Shown in pieces: positions 1-9,093 of a stretch of DNA of 64,000 nucleotides. Position 1 is the stretch's first letter. Every line of letters begins with the position of its first letter. Origin of the DNA: Planctomycetota bacterium (GTDB lineage: Bacteria; Planctomycetota; B15-G4; SIAN01). Under the pieces are notes generated by a model, which was not told where the DNA came from, searched no databases, and saw nothing but the letters and a program-made list of their open reading frames with translations. Position numbers and translations under genes: made by a program. The stretch lies in contig JAEUIC010000008.1 in NCBI GenBank assembly GCA_016795285.1, forward strand, positions 1 through 64,000. The letters run 5' to 3'.

Positions 1-214
1 CGCTCATCCGCGCGAGCTTACGCCGCGCCCCGGATCTGCGGTCTCGCTGGCTGCGGACGCCGTCGGCGTCACGCCTCGATCCGCGTCCTGCGCCTCGCTG
101 AAGAGCTGGCGTTCGAGTCTGGATCCGGCTCGAGCTACGAGCGCTTCTTCGATCACCGTCCATGTCCACGGTGCTCGAGCCCGTCCACCTCTCCCGCGCC
201 GATGGCGCGTGACC

Positions 215-281
215 AGTGTGGTTTCTCGTCCAGTGTTCTGCGCCATCCGGCGCCCCGCCGCAGCAACGCTGCGGCGCACAT
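215..281. repeat. Repeat module copy 1 with 9-bp hairpin
   Basis: Imperfect direct copy of the module at 319-384; both run from AGTGNGG through GGCGCCCCGCCGCAGC to a terminal GCTGCGGCG. The hairpin at 256-276 has arms CGCCGCAGC and GCTGCGGCG with loop AAC. The loop differs from the other copy while both arms are unchanged, which suggests the stem is what is conserved. There is no clear T-tract on either side. Function unknown; it resembles a REP-like palindromic unit. Confidence 0.6.
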
Positions 282-318
282 GACCGCGCGGCGCACATAC
301 GCGCCAAGGCGCCTGTCC

Positions 319-384
319 AGTGCGGCTTCCCGTCCAGCGACATGCGCCGCCGGCGCCCCGCCGCAGCGAAGCTGCGGCGCAGAT
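319..384. repeat. Repeat module copy 2 with 9-bp hairpin
   Basis: Second copy of the module at 215-281, starting 104 nt further on and ending 3 nt before the tRNA-Phe CCA end. Its hairpin at 359-379 has the same arms as copy 1 around loop GAA. On the minus strand this hairpin is the first structure after the tRNA, so a role in termination or 3' processing is possible but not shown. Confidence 0.6.
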
Positions 385-386
385 AT

Positions 387-462
387 TGGTGGGTAGTGTC
401 GGACTTGAACCAACGACCCCCGCATTTTCAGTGCGGTGCTCTACCAGCTGAGCTAACTACCC
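387..462 (-). tRNA. tRNA-Phe (GAA)
   Basis: The minus strand folds as a full cloverleaf. The acceptor stem is GGGTAGT paired with ACTACCC, the D arm carries AGCTGGTAGAGC, the anticodon stem CCGCA/TGCGG encloses loop CTGAAAA (anticodon GAA), and the T stem GTTGG/CCGAC encloses TTCAAGT. Discriminator A and the CCA end are encoded. It lies downstream of def-ribF on the same strand. Confidence 0.97.
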
Positions 463-571
463 ACCCTTCTCGGAAGAAGAGGGCGGGGATGGTAGGGGCC
501 CTTCGCGGGGTCGTCAACGCCACGGCCGCCATGCCGTCGCGCGCAGCCGCTCGGCCCGGCGCCGGCGCGCG

Positions 572-1510
572 TCAGTCGGGCAGGCGCCGCAGCACCACCT
601 CGGCGGCAGCTCGATCGGCGTGGATCTGGGCGACCAGCTCCTCCTTGCCGGCGAAGCGCCGCTCCTCGCGCAGCCGCTGCAGGAAGACGACCTCGAGCTC
701 GCGGCCGTAGAGGTCGCCGCTCCAGTCGAGCAGGTGGACCTCGACGGTGCGATTCGTCCCGGCGGTCAGCGTCGGGCGCACGCCGATGTTGCAGAGCCCG
801 CGGCGGCGCGTGTCGCCCTCGAGGACCAGCACCGCGTAGACGCCGTTCGCCGGCGCGCAGGCGTGGTCGAGCGCGAGGTTGGCGGTCGGGACGCCGAGCT
901 GCCGCCCGCGCCCATCGCCCGGCACGACGCGCCCGAGCAGCGCGGGCGCGCGCCCGAGCAGCCGGCTCGCCGTAGGCAGGTCGCCGCGCTCGAGCGCCTC
1001 GCGGATGCGCGTGCTCGAGACGACCTCGCCGTCGATCGCGATGCGGCCGACCGCCTCGACCGTGAAGCCGTGCTGCGCGCCGAGCCCGTCGAGCAGGCGC
1101 GCGTCGCCGCGCCGATCGCGGCCGACGGCCGTGTCGTGGCCCAGCACGAGGCCGCGCAACTGCAGGCTGCCGACCAGGATGCGCGCGGTGAACTCCTCCG
1201 CCGAGAGCTCGCGCAGCGCCGCATCGAACGGCAGCACCAGCGTCGCGTCGAGGCCCGCCCGCTCGATCTCCCGCAGCCGTTGCGCGAGCGACTGGAGGCG
1301 CGCCGGCTCGCGACCGCGCACGACGAGGTCGGGGTGGTGGGCGAAGGTGAGCACGACGGCGGGGCGCCGCTCGGTGCGAGCCCACGTGAGCGTGCGGTCG
1401 AGGATCGCGCGGTGGCCGAGGTGGACGCCGTCGAAGACGCCGATGGTCGCGACGGCGCCGTGCAGGTGGGGCAGCGGTGCGCCGGTGAGGTAGGGATCGA
1501 TCCGTTCCAT
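572..1510 (-). CDS. ribF: Bifunctional riboflavin kinase / FAD synthetase RibF
   Basis: 312 residues, the usual length for bacterial RibF. It phosphorylates riboflavin to FMN and adenylates FMN to FAD in the cytoplasm. The N-terminal nucleotidyltransferase domain shows GVFDGVHLGH at residues 24-33 and the SSTRIREAL motif further on. The C-terminal riboflavin kinase domain shows RQLGVPTANL and ends with the expected FAGKEELVAQI segment. It starts 22 nt after the def stop on the same strand, so the two are probably cotranscribed. No FMN riboswitch is visible upstream. Family assignment is firm; the start is the ATG just before the conserved N-terminus. Confidence 0.95.
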   Translation of the reverse strand: MERIDPYLTGAPLPHLHGAVATIGVFDGVHLGHRAILDRTLTWARTERRPAVVLTFAHHPDLVVRGREPARLQSLAQRLREIERAGLDATLVLPFDAALRELSAEEFTARILVGSLQLRGLVLGHDTAVGRDRRGDARLLDGLGAQHGFTVEAVGRIAIDGEVVSSTRIREALERGDLPTASRLLGRAPALLGRVVPGDGRGRQLGVPTANLALDHACAPANGVYAVLVLEGDTRRRGLCNIGVRPTLTAGTNRTVEVHLLDWSGDLYGRELEVVFLQRLREERRFAGKEELVAQIHADRAAAEVVLRRLPD

Positions 1511-1532
1511 CCGGGAGGGCGGCGCGCGGCCG

Positions 1533-2042
1533 TCACGCCTCCTGGTAGGCGCGGCGCAGCTCGTCGAGCGCCTCCGCGTTCTGGATGCGGTCGGCGGCGC
1601 TCATGCGGTGGAAGAGCAGCACGTTCTCCAGGTGGTCGAACTCGTGCTGGAAGATGCGCGCGGGCCAGTCGGACCAGTCGGCGCGATGGACGACGCCCTC
1701 GAGGTCCTGCCACTCGATCGAGAGGTGGCGCGCGCGGTCGACCTCGATGTAGATCCCCGGGAACGAGAGGCACCCCTCCTCGCCGGAGACGCGGCCCGCC
1801 TTCTTCACGATGCGCGGGTTGATCACCACCCGCTCGAACTCCTTGCGCGCCGGATCGCCGCTCTCGTTCATCACGAAGAGTCGGACGCTCCAGCCGACCT
1901 GCGGCGCGGCGAGGCCGACGCCGCGGTCGGCGTACATCAGCTCGAACATGGCGGCGACCTTGGCGCGCACCTCGGCGTCGACGGCCGCGAGCGGCACGGT
2001 CTTCTGCAGGAGGCGCGGGTCGGGGTAGACGACGACTTCCAT
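1533..2042 (-). CDS. def: Peptide deformylase
   Basis: 169 residues, normal for the family. It removes the formyl group from the N-terminal Met of nascent proteins. All three signatures are present: GVGLAAPQVG at 41-50, EGCLSFPG at 89-96 with metal ligand Cys91, and QHEFDHLEN with ligands His133 and His137 and catalytic Glu134. It is the first gene of a probable def-ribF operon and is divergent from the TPR gene starting at 2269, with about 226 nt between them holding both promoters. No oddities seen. Confidence 0.96.
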   Translation of the reverse strand: MEVVVYPDPRLLQKTVPLAAVDAEVRAKVAAMFELMYADRGVGLAAPQVGWSVRLFVMNESGDPARKEFERVVINPRIVKKAGRVSGEEGCLSFPGIYIEVDRARHLSIEWQDLEGVVHRADWSDWPARIFQHEFDHLENVLLFHRMSAADRIQNAEALDELRRAYQEA

Positions 2043-2268
2043 GGGCTCTCGCGGGGGAATGGGGCGCCGCCCGGCGTCGCGGGCCGCGGCGTTCGCGCGT
2101 TACGTTTAGCCGGCGCACGCCCTACCGCGAGGAGCGCCGCGCCCGCCCGGAGGAGCGGCGCCGCGCCGAGGGGGGTGCATGGACACCTCCGCGCGGTCGG
2201 GATACTCTCCGCGGCCCATTTTTTCGCGCGCGTCCGCAGGCGGCGAAACGGCGCGAACGCAAGGTTGC

Positions 2269-3624
2269 ATGGACGTCACGAACCACATCGCCAAGGCCGA
2301 GGAAGCTCTCCGCAAGAAGAACTTCGACTACGCGGAGAGCTTGCTCGAGCAGGTGATCTCGCTGCAGCCCGACCACGGCGGCGCGCGGCGCCTCTGGTGC
2401 CAGGCGATCCGCCAGAAGGCGGAGAAGAAGGGCGGCGGCGGCTGGCTCGCCAAGCTCGGCGGGTCGCCGCACAAGCTGTCGGCCGCGGTGAGCGGACTCG
2501 CGAAGAGCAGCGGCGGCAAGGCGCGCGCGCTCGAGAAGTACCTGGCGAGCGATCCGCTGAACGCCGACGCCTACCTCGATCTCGGCGAGGCGCTGATCGG
2601 CAGCGGGCTCTGCGATGCGGCGGTGGCGGTCTTCAGCGCGCTCGGCGAAGCGGAGCCGAAGCTCTCGCAGCCCTGGAAGCGCGCCGCGGCGGCGCATGCC
2701 GCGAAGGGGCGCGCCGAGGAGGCGCTCGAGTGCCTCGAGAAGGCGCTGAAGGCCGATCCGAAGGACGCCGAAGCCGATCGGATGCGCAAGAACCTCGCCG
2801 CCGACGTGACGCTGAAGAAGGGCGCCTACGAGACGGCGCGCTCGTCGCGCGAGCTGGTGCGCGACGTCGCCACGCAGGCGCGCCTCGAACGGGAGACGCG
2901 CATCCACAAGACCGCCGAGGACCTGGCGGCCGAGGAGCAGGAGGTGCGCGCGGCGCTGCAGGCGAACGGCAAGGACGGGCGCGCGCGGCGCCGCCTCGCC
3001 GAGCTGGTCGCCCGCCGCGAGGAGTGGAGCGAGGCGGAGCGGATCCTGAAGGAGGCGCTCGCCTTCGACGACAACGCGAGCGAGCTCAAGGACCGCATCG
3101 GCGACCTGCAGCTGCAGGCGGTCGGCCGCGAGATCAAGAAGCTCGAGGAGCGGCTCGCCGCCGAGGACAACCCGAACTTCCGCGACGACCTCGAGCTGCT
3201 CCGCCAGGACCAGCAGAAGCTCGCCGCCGGCGAGTACCGGCGCCGCGTCGAGGAGCGGCCGACCGACCTCGCCCTCTGGTTCCAGCTGGGGAAGACCCTC
3301 CACGAGCAGGGGCAGCTCGACGACGCGATCGCGGCGTTCCAGCGCTCGATCAAGGACCCGAAGACGCGCGCCGACTCGCTGATGCGGCTGGCGGCGTGCT
3401 TCCAGAAGAAGGGGCTGCTCGACCTCGCGATCAAGCAGCTCGAGATGGCGCTCGAGGAGGCCACCCCGGCCAGCGAGCGCGGCAAGTCGATCCTGTACAA
3501 TCTCGGCCTCGTCGCCGAGCAGGCCGGGCGGCCGGCCGACGCGTTCACCCATTACTCGCGCATCTACGAGGTCGACATCCACTACCGGGATGTCGCCAAG
3601 AAGATCGAGACGTTGCGCTCGTGA
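2269..3624 (+). CDS. Tetratricopeptide-repeat protein
   Basis: 451 residues made largely of helical TPR-type repeats, for example the segments around YAESLLEQVISLQPDHGGAR, EEALECLEKALKADPKDA and DDAIAAFQRSIKDPKTRADS. No signal peptide or membrane segment is seen, so it is probably cytoplasmic and mediates protein contacts. The central part (about residues 180-320) is a charged, Glu/Arg-rich likely coiled coil. I start it at the ATG at 2269, where the protein reads MDVTNHIAKAEEALRKKNFD and enters the first TPR; an in-frame ATG at 2179 would add a poor, unstructured leader. It ends 36 nt before rpsT. Specific function unknown. Confidence 0.85.
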   Translation: MDVTNHIAKAEEALRKKNFDYAESLLEQVISLQPDHGGARRLWCQAIRQKAEKKGGGGWLAKLGGSPHKLSAAVSGLAKSSGGKARALEKYLASDPLNADAYLDLGEALIGSGLCDAAVAVFSALGEAEPKLSQPWKRAAAAHAAKGRAEEALECLEKALKADPKDAEADRMRKNLAADVTLKKGAYETARSSRELVRDVATQARLERETRIHKTAEDLAAEEQEVRAALQANGKDGRARRRLAELVARREEWSEAERILKEALAFDDNASELKDRIGDLQLQAVGREIKKLEERLAAEDNPNFRDDLELLRQDQQKLAAGEYRRRVEERPTDLALWFQLGKTLHEQGQLDDAIAAFQRSIKDPKTRADSLMRLAACFQKKGLLDLAIKQLEMALEEATPASERGKSILYNLGLVAEQAGRPADAFTHYSRIYEVDIHYRDVAKKIETLRS

Positions 3625-3660
3625 CCCGCGCGCACGACCCACGGAGCACGAAGGACTGAC

Positions 3661-3939
3661 ATGGCGCACACCGAATCAGCCAAGAAGAACTACCGCAAGA
3701 TGCTGAAGCGTCGCGAGCGCAACGTCGCCGCGTCGTCGCGCATCAAGAGCACCACGAAGAAGCTCCTCGCCGCGGTGGAGAAGGGCGACCTCGCCGGCGC
3801 GCAGAAGCTGCTGCCCGAGGCGATGAAGGCGATCGACAAGGCGGCCAAGGCGGCCGTCATCCACGACAACACCGCGTCGAACAAGAAGTCGCGCCTGTCG
3901 CGGAGCATCAATCGCCTGCAGGCCGCCCAGAAGAAGTGA
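3661..3939 (+). CDS. rpsT: 30S ribosomal protein S20
   Basis: 92 residues, lysine- and arginine-rich, starting MAHTESAKKNYRKMLKRRER and containing the family's SRIKSTTKKL and NTASNKKSRLSRSINRL segments. It binds 16S rRNA early in 30S assembly. It follows the TPR gene by 36 nt and stands apart from other ribosomal genes, as rpsT usually does. Downstream (3940-4076) is non-coding sequence before a convergent gene. Confidence 0.97.
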   Translation: MAHTESAKKNYRKMLKRRERNVAASSRIKSTTKKLLAAVEKGDLAGAQKLLPEAMKAIDKAAKAAVIHDNTASNKKSRLSRSINRLQAAQKK

Positions 3940-4076
3940 GGTCGGCTCCTCGGCGGCGCCGCGGCGAGGCCGCGCGCGCTGCTCCGAGGCGTCCGCTCGC
4001 GGACCGGTCGCTCCTCGCACGGGCGCGCCGGTCCGCGCTCGTTTCGGCGTGAGGGCGCGCGTTGCGGCGCGCAGCG

Positions 4077-5327
4077 TCACAGCTCCGCGCGCAGGCGCTC
4101 CTTCGCCAGCTGCGCGAGCAGCAGCGCGTCGCCCGCGAGGTGGAGCGTCGTGTGGACGTGGACGACGCTGCCGCCCGGTCCTGCGGGCAGCGCCGCGCCG
4201 ATCGACTCGAGCTCGAAGAAGCGCGGCTCCTGGAAGTGGTTGTAGCTGGTCGCGACGTCGCCGGCGGCGAGCCGCGGGTTCGGATCGACCCAGTCGCAGT
4301 CGGGCACCCGCGCCTCGAGCGGCGCGACCGTGTGGCGCACCAGCGTCAGCACGTGGCGCACCGGATCGAAGGCGCCGATCCAGCCGGTCGCGCCGCGCGC
4401 CGATAGCCCGATCTTCGCGCGCAGCTGCGCGTCGGCCTTGAAGCGCGCGACGCCGCCGTCGGGCTGCAGCTGCACGGTGAGGCGGTCGGCCGGAACGGCG
4501 CCGAAGTAGTCGCTCTTCAGCGCGCTCGCGTCGCCGCGGAAGGGGAAGAGCACTTCCGTGCGCGGCGACGGCTTGAACTGCCCGAGCACCCACGGCGCGA
4601 TCAGCGCGTGGTCGGCGAGCGGCCTCGCGGAGAGTTCGCGCAGCGCGTTCGTGCTGCGGAATCCGACGACCTCGACTCCCGCGGGGAGCTCGCGGCCGAG
4701 CAGTTCCGCGATCGCGGCGCGCGACAGCGCATCGATGCGGCGCTCGATCTCGAGAGCGAAGGCGGCGCCCTGCGCGTTGGCCAGCGCGATCCGGTCGCGG
4801 AAGGTGATCGAGGTGGCGTCCTGCGCGACGATCGAGCGCGGGCCGCCGTCCATGGCGGGCGGGACGAACCAGGTGGCCAGCTCCTGGCGCGCGCCCGGCT
4901 CGAAGAAGAGGCCGCAGGGGCCCCCTTCCGGCGCCAGCCAGAGCCGATCCTCGCCGCCGTAGTTGCGGAAGCCGCGGGCCACGCGCGGTCCGCGGATCGC
5001 CTCGCGGTAGACGAGGCCGAAGCCGGGCGCGTCGGGCCGGAACGCGCTGGTCATCACGCGGCCGGAGAGCGCCGGCGAGACCGCGATCGGTCCAGCGCCG
5101 GGCGCCTGCAGCAGCACGACGTCGGCGTGCTCGGCAAGGAACGCGGCGTCGTTGGCGAAGGTCGCCTCCGGGCGGGCGAGCGGCGCGGGCGGCGGGGCAG
5201 ATTGCGATGCAGGCACGAGCGTGGCTCCGAGCGCGATGGAGGGCGCGACGACGAGGGCGATCGACCCGAGGTGCATGGCGAAGCTCCGCGAGCGGGCGAG
5301 GCGCCGGAACCCCTTCCGCCGTGGCAT
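4077..5327 (-). CDS. Secreted DUF6786-family protein
   Basis: 416 residues. The N-terminus has a basic stretch (MPRRKGFRRLARSRSF), then a hydrophobic segment and an Ala-rich end, consistent with export. The motif YGGEDRLWLAPEGGPCGLFF at about residues 130-150 and the preceding SGRVMTSAF match what I recall of DUF6786, a family of putative sugar-binding or galactose-mutarotase-like proteins in Bacteroidota and Planctomycetota. The end is marked by YNHFQEPRFFELESIGAAL. The start is the ATG at 5327; an internal ATG at 5276 would also leave a signal-like sequence. Substrate unknown; the family name is from memory of the motif, not a search. Confidence 0.7.
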   Translation of the reverse strand: MPRRKGFRRLARSRSFAMHLGSIALVVAPSIALGATLVPASQSAPPPAPLARPEATFANDAAFLAEHADVVLLQAPGAGPIAVSPALSGRVMTSAFRPDAPGFGLVYREAIRGPRVARGFRNYGGEDRLWLAPEGGPCGLFFEPGARQELATWFVPPAMDGGPRSIVAQDATSITFRDRIALANAQGAAFALEIERRIDALSRAAIAELLGRELPAGVEVVGFRSTNALRELSARPLADHALIAPWVLGQFKPSPRTEVLFPFRGDASALKSDYFGAVPADRLTVQLQPDGGVARFKADAQLRAKIGLSARGATGWIGAFDPVRHVLTLVRHTVAPLEARVPDCDWVDPNPRLAAGDVATSYNHFQEPRFFELESIGAALPAGPGGSVVHVHTTLHLAGDALLLAQLAKERLRAEL

Positions 5328-5387
5328 CGTAGTGCGCGCGGTTTCGAGGTCGGCGCTGCACCGGCCGCAGGAGAGCGGAGCGATTCG

Positions 5388-5939
5388 ATGGCGAGCGAGG
5401 GAGTCGATCGGCAGTCGACGCGGCGCAAGGCGCTGGCGGTCTGGGCGGCGCTCTGCAGCGGGCCGGTCGTGCTGCCGGTGGTCGCGTCGTTCGTGCCGCC
5501 GCTGCTCGGGACCAGCAGCGATGCGGAGTTCCTGCGCGGCGTGATGGTGGTGCCCGCCGGGACGGTGCTCCTCGTCGCGTTGCTCTGGCGCGTCGTGCTG
5601 CTGCCGCGGGCGCTGGCGGCGAAGAAGTTCGCCGACGAGGTCGCCGCCGTCGTTGCCGCGCAGGATGCGGCGACCGGCGCGCGGACGTTGATCGAGCGCA
5701 GCGACGAGCGCTTCTTCGCCATGAACCTGGTCGGCATCGCCCTCTCCGAAGGGGGCGGACTCTTCGCCGGCATCGGACTCCTGCTGCTCGGCGTCCAATG
5801 GCTGCCCGGAGCCCTCGCGGTCGGGCTCTCCCTCGCGCTGCTGGCGGCCCATTGCCCGACGGCGGCGCGCTTCGATGACGCCGCTCACCGCGTCGCGGCG
5901 GCGGCGGGGCTTCCGCTCGGCGAATCGCGCGACCGCTGA
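5388..5939 (+). CDS. Predicted membrane protein, unknown function
   Basis: 183 residues with about four hydrophobic segments: roughly residues 18-40, 52-70, and two close together near 120-155 (GLFAGIGLLLLGV and ALAVGLSLALLAA). The central soluble part is Ala/Glu-rich. It is divergent from the DUF6786 gene with 60 nt between the starts, so they may share a control region. I start it at the ATG at 5388. I do not recognise the family. Confidence 0.6.
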   Translation: MASEGVDRQSTRRKALAVWAALCSGPVVLPVVASFVPPLLGTSSDAEFLRGVMVVPAGTVLLVALLWRVVLLPRALAAKKFADEVAAVVAAQDAATGARTLIERSDERFFAMNLVGIALSEGGGLFAGIGLLLLGVQWLPGALAVGLSLALLAAHCPTAARFDDAAHRVAAAAGLPLGESRDR

Positions 5940-6158
5940 CGCGCGGGCAGCCACCGCCGAGCGGGTGGGCGCGGGCGACGCTCCCTTGCGCGATCGAGCG
6001 GATCGACTATTCCGACGGGCGGGGAGTCGAAGGAGTTCCGCCCGCCGGTCCGCCGGCGCGGTCCGATCCACGGATCGTTCCGTGGCCCGGATCGTCCCGT
6101 GGCCCGTAGTGGAGCCGCGGCGCTGGCGTGCCTGTCGGGCGACGAATTGGAGTCGCTC

Positions 6159-6593
6159 ATGCTCTACGTTCGCGACCTCCTGCGGAACCGGCCGGCGCCG
6201 ACGGTGCTGGCCGGCGAGATCTCGGTGCTGGAAGCGGCGCGCTTCCTCCGTTCCAAGCGGATCGGCGGCGCTCCCGTCGTCGAGCAGGGACGCGCGGTCG
6301 GCTTCTGCTCGGAGCGCGACCTCGTCTACCGCGTGCTCGCTTCGGGGCGCGATCCCGACCGCACGCGCGTGGCCGACGTGATGACGCGCGAGCTGGTCAC
6401 CTGCAACCCCGACGACACGGTCGCCGAGTGCGAGGCGCGGCTGCGCGCGCACCGCTGCCGCCACCTGCCGGTCGTCGAGGGCGGCCGCGTGCTCGGCTGC
6501 CTGTCGTTGCGCGACTTCCTCCAGTCCGACCTTCAGGAACGCCAGGCGGAGGTCGAGCAGCTCTCCGCCTACATCCGCAGCGCCGGGGCCTGA
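6159..6593 (+). CDS. CBS-domain pair protein
   Basis: 144 residues forming a tandem CBS (Bateman) module. The first CBS covers about residues 1-60 (ISVLEAARFLRSKRIGGAPVVEQGRAVGF), the second about 70-125 (VADVMTRELVTCNPDDTVAECEARL, then RHLPVVEGGRVLG). Such modules bind adenosyl ligands and report energy state; a stand-alone pair has no attached effector. I start at the ATG at 6159 because GGAG lies six bases upstream and the CBS fold begins there; a GTG at 6099 would add 20 residues without a ribosome site. Partner unknown. Confidence 0.85.
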   Translation: MLYVRDLLRNRPAPTVLAGEISVLEAARFLRSKRIGGAPVVEQGRAVGFCSERDLVYRVLASGRDPDRTRVADVMTRELVTCNPDDTVAECEARLRAHRCRHLPVVEGGRVLGCLSLRDFLQSDLQERQAEVEQLSAYIRSAGA

Positions 6594-6820
6594 TCGCCCG
6601 AGCGCCGGACGCTGTCGGGATCCTCCCCGCGGAGCTCCCCTCGCCGAGGGGAAGCGGTCGCTTCGTGGCCGCCGCGGGCCTGCGGAGGCGCGCGGGTGGC
6701 CCGAGGCGGCGCCAGCCGGCGCGCCGGAAGATTCTTCTCAAGTTGCCTTCGCCGTCGGCCGATCTCGGGGGAGGCCTCCCTGGAACTCTTTTCGGGGCGG
6801 CGGGTTTCCTGGAGATCGAG

Positions 6821-7222
6821 ATGTCGACCGGATTCGGTGAATACCTCGTGCTGCGCCGACTGCTGACCCCGCGAGCCGTGCTGCAGGTGCTGAAGAACCA
6901 GGCGCGCAGCCGGCCGCACCTCGGCGAGCTCGCCGTCCATCGCGGCTGGCTCACCTGGGGCCAGGTGCTCGGCGTGATCAGCCTCTCGGAGCAGCTGAAG
7001 CTGCGCTTCGGCGAGGCGGCGACGCGCGAAGGGCTGATGACCGAGGAGCAGATCGAGGAGCTGTTGCGCGAGCAGCAGTCGGCGACGCCGACGCTCGCCG
7101 ACTGCATCGTCGAGCTCGGCTTCCTCGATCGCCACGTGCTCGAGCGCGAACAGCGCAACTACGAGCAGGGCGTGCAGATGGCGAAGAGCAAGAACGCGTT
7201 CGCCGAGGGCGCGGCGGGCTGA
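6821..7222 (+). CDS. Small cytoplasmic protein with T2SS-E N-domain-like repeats
   Basis: 133 residues, no signal or membrane segment. It contains two related helical units (LGELAVHRGWLTWGQVLGV and FGEAATREGLMTEEQIEEL, followed by LADCIVELGFLDRHVLE) that resemble the N-terminal domain found in GspE/MshE-type ATPases and in signalling proteins. GGAG lies six bases before the ATG at 6821. It sits between the CBS gene and the convergent groESL operon. It may bind a nucleotide or act as an adaptor, but I infer this only from the fold resemblance. Confidence 0.7.
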   Translation: MSTGFGEYLVLRRLLTPRAVLQVLKNQARSRPHLGELAVHRGWLTWGQVLGVISLSEQLKLRFGEAATREGLMTEEQIEELLREQQSATPTLADCIVELGFLDRHVLEREQRNYEQGVQMAKSKNAFAEGAAG

Positions 7223-7332
7223 TCGCCGCGGGCGGTCGGCCGCGTTCGAGCGACGGCGCAGGCGCTGGCGAGTCCGGCGCCCGCGCCGTCGTGCGTTGCT
7301 GCGCGCCCTGCCCGCGTGCGGCGCCAACGAAG

Positions 7333-7364
7333 CGGGCCCGCGCCGGAGTGCCGGCGCGGGCCCG
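7333..7364 (-). terminator. Perfect 14-bp hairpin after groEL
   Basis: A perfect inverted repeat at 7333-7346 and 7351-7364 (arm CGGGCCCGCGCCGG, loop AGTG when read on the plus strand), 29 nt past the groEL stop. No long T-tract follows on the minus strand, only TTCGTT. The stem is strong and well placed to end the groES-groEL transcript and could also serve the converging 6821-7222 gene. Confidence 0.6.
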
Positions 7365-7393
7365 AGAATTCCGATCGGCGAGCCGTCGCGGGG

Positions 7394-9049
7394 TCAGTCC
7401 ATCCCGCCCATGCCGCCCATTCCACCCATGCCACCCATCCCGCCGCCCGGGGCACCCGCCATCTTCGGCTTGTCCTCGGGGATCTCGGCGATCAGCGCGT
7501 CGGTGGTCAGCAGCAGCGTCGCGACCGAGGCCGCGTTCTGCAGGGCGCTGCGCACGACCTTGGTCGGGTCGATCACGCCGAACTTCACCATGTCGCCGTA
7601 CTCGCGGCGCGCGGCGTCGAAGCCGAAGTTGCCGCTGCCTTCCTTCACCTTGCTGACGACGATCGAGCCGTCCATGCCGGCGTTGTCGGCGATGTAGCGC
7701 AGCGGCAGCTCGACGGCGCGACGGATGATGTCGACGCCGAGCTTCTCCTCGCCCGTCGCCTTCAAGGCGTCGAGCGTCGCCGCAGCGCGCAGCAGCGCCA
7801 CGCCGCCGCCCGGGAGGATCCCCTCCTCGACGGCCGCGCGCGTCGCATGCAGCGCATCCTCGACGCGCGCCTTCTTCTCCTTCATCTCGCTCTCGGTGGC
7901 CGCGCCGACGTTGATCTCGGCGACGCCGCCCGCGAGCTTCGCGAGGCGCTCCTGGAGCTTCTCGCGGTCGTAGTCGGAGGTGGTCTTCTCGATCTCGGCG
8001 CGGATCTGGGCGATGCGCCCCTTGATCTGCTCCTTCTTGCCCGCGCCCTCGATGATCGTGGTGTCATCCTTGCCGATGATCACCTTCTTCGCGCGGCCGA
8101 GGTCGGTGACCGGCAGGTTCTCGAGGTTGATGCCGAGGTCCTCGAAGATCGCCCGGCCGCCAGTCAGCACCGCGATGTCCTCGAGCATCGCCTTGCGGCG
8201 ATCGCCGAAGCCCGGCGCCTTCACCGCGCAGCACTGGAAGATGCCGCGCAGCTTGTTCACGACCAGCGTCGCGAGCGCCTCGCCCTCGACGTCCTCGCTG
8301 ATCAGCAGCAGCGGCTTGCCCGCCTGCGCGACCTTCTCGAGCACCGGGACGAGGTCCTTCACCGTCGAGAGCTTCTTCTCGTGGATGAGGATGAACGGGT
8401 CGTCGAGCACGCACTCCATCTTCTCGGCGTCGGTGATGAAGTGGGGCGAGCAGTAGCCCTTGTCGAACTGCATGCCCTCGACCCACTCGATGGTGGTGTC
8501 GAAGGTCTTGCCTTCCTCGACGGTGATGACGCCGTCCTTGCCGACCTTCTCCATCGCCTCGGCGATCTTCTTGCCGATCTCGACGTCGCCGTTGGCGGCG
8601 ATGGTGCCGACCTTCTCGATGTCCTCGCGGCCCTTGACCGGCATGGTCAGCTTGCCGAGCTCCGCCTTGATGTGCTCGACGGCCTTCTCGATGCCGCGCT
8701 TGATCGCCAGCGGATTCGCTCCGGCGGCCATGTTGCGCAGCCCCTCCTCGAAGATCGACTCCGAGAGGACGGTCGCGGTGGTGGTGCCGTCGCCGGCGAT
8801 GTCGGAGGTCTTGGAGGCGACCTCCTTCACCATCTGCGCGCCCATGTTCTCGTAGGTGTTCTCGAGCTCGATCTCCTTCGCCACCGTGACGCCGTCCTTG
8901 GTGACGGTCGGGCTGCCGAAGGACTTCTGGATGATGACGTTGCGGCCGCGCGGGCCGAGCGTCGTGCGGACGGCGCGGGCGAGCTTCTTCACGCCATTGC
9001 GGATCAGCTCGCGCGCTTCATGGTCGTAGGCAATCTTCTTGGCGCCCAT
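7394..9049 (-). CDS. groL: Chaperonin GroEL
   Basis: 551 residues, full length. It forms the double-ring folding chamber with GroES in the cytoplasm and hydrolyses ATP. The sequence shows [20 protein letters not shown], the ATP-binding [10 protein letters not shown], the apical-domain segment [13 protein letters not shown] and [17 protein letters not shown] near the end. The C-terminus is a GGM repeat tail ([14 protein letters not shown]), typical of folding-competent GroEL. It lies 44 nt after groES on the same strand. No CIRCE operator is visible, so heat-shock control, if any, uses another element. Confidence 0.98.
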   Translation of the reverse strand: MGAKKIAYDHEARELIRNGVKKLARAVRTTLGPRGRNVIIQKSFGSPTVTKDGVTVAKEIELENTYENMGAQMVKEVASKTSDIAGDGTTTATVLSESIFEEGLRNMAAGANPLAIKRGIEKAVEHIKAELGKLTMPVKGREDIEKVGTIAANGDVEIGKKIAEAMEKVGKDGVITVEEGKTFDTTIEWVEGMQFDKGYCSPHFITDAEKMECVLDDPFILIHEKKLSTVKDLVPVLEKVAQAGKPLLLISEDVEGEALATLVVNKLRGIFQCCAVKAPGFGDRRKAMLEDIAVLTGGRAIFEDLGINLENLPVTDLGRAKKVIIGKDDTTIIEGAGKKEQIKGRIAQIRAEIEKTTSDYDREKLQERLAKLAGGVAEINVGAATESEMKEKKARVEDALHATRAAVEEGILPGGGVALLRAAATLDALKATGEEKLGVDIIRRAVELPLRYIADNAGMDGSIVVSKVKEGSGNFGFDAARREYGDMVKFGVIDPTKVVRSALQNAASVATLLLTTDALIAEIPEDKPKMAGAPGGGMGGMGGMGGMGGMD

Positions 9050-9093
9050 CGCTGGGTTGTCTCCGTTTCAGGATTCGGGGCAGTCGGAGCCGG

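Larger units (their letters stand above)
1..386. other. Intergenic region downstream of tRNA-Phe with two repeat modules
   Basis: I see no convincing gene in this stretch. Open frames exist on both strands, but their translations are low-complexity Arg/Ala-rich, as expected by chance at this GC content. Its right half carries two copies of a roughly 66-bp module (listed separately), each ending in a 9-bp perfect stem. Relative to the minus-strand tRNA-Phe the region is downstream, so the hairpins may help end or process that transcript. Confidence 0.6.

Noticed and set aside
1511..1532. FMN riboswitch before ribF
   Set aside because: Only 22 nt between def and ribF; no space for one.
6099..6158. 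Longer CBS protein start at GTG 6099
   Set aside because: No ribosome site; the ATG at 6159 has GGAG at good distance and begins at the domain.
4077..6464. A single long minus-strand protein over 4077-6464
   Set aside because: Only the 4077-5327 part has protein-like composition with a signal peptide; beyond it the plus-strand genes at 5388 and 6159 explain the DNA.
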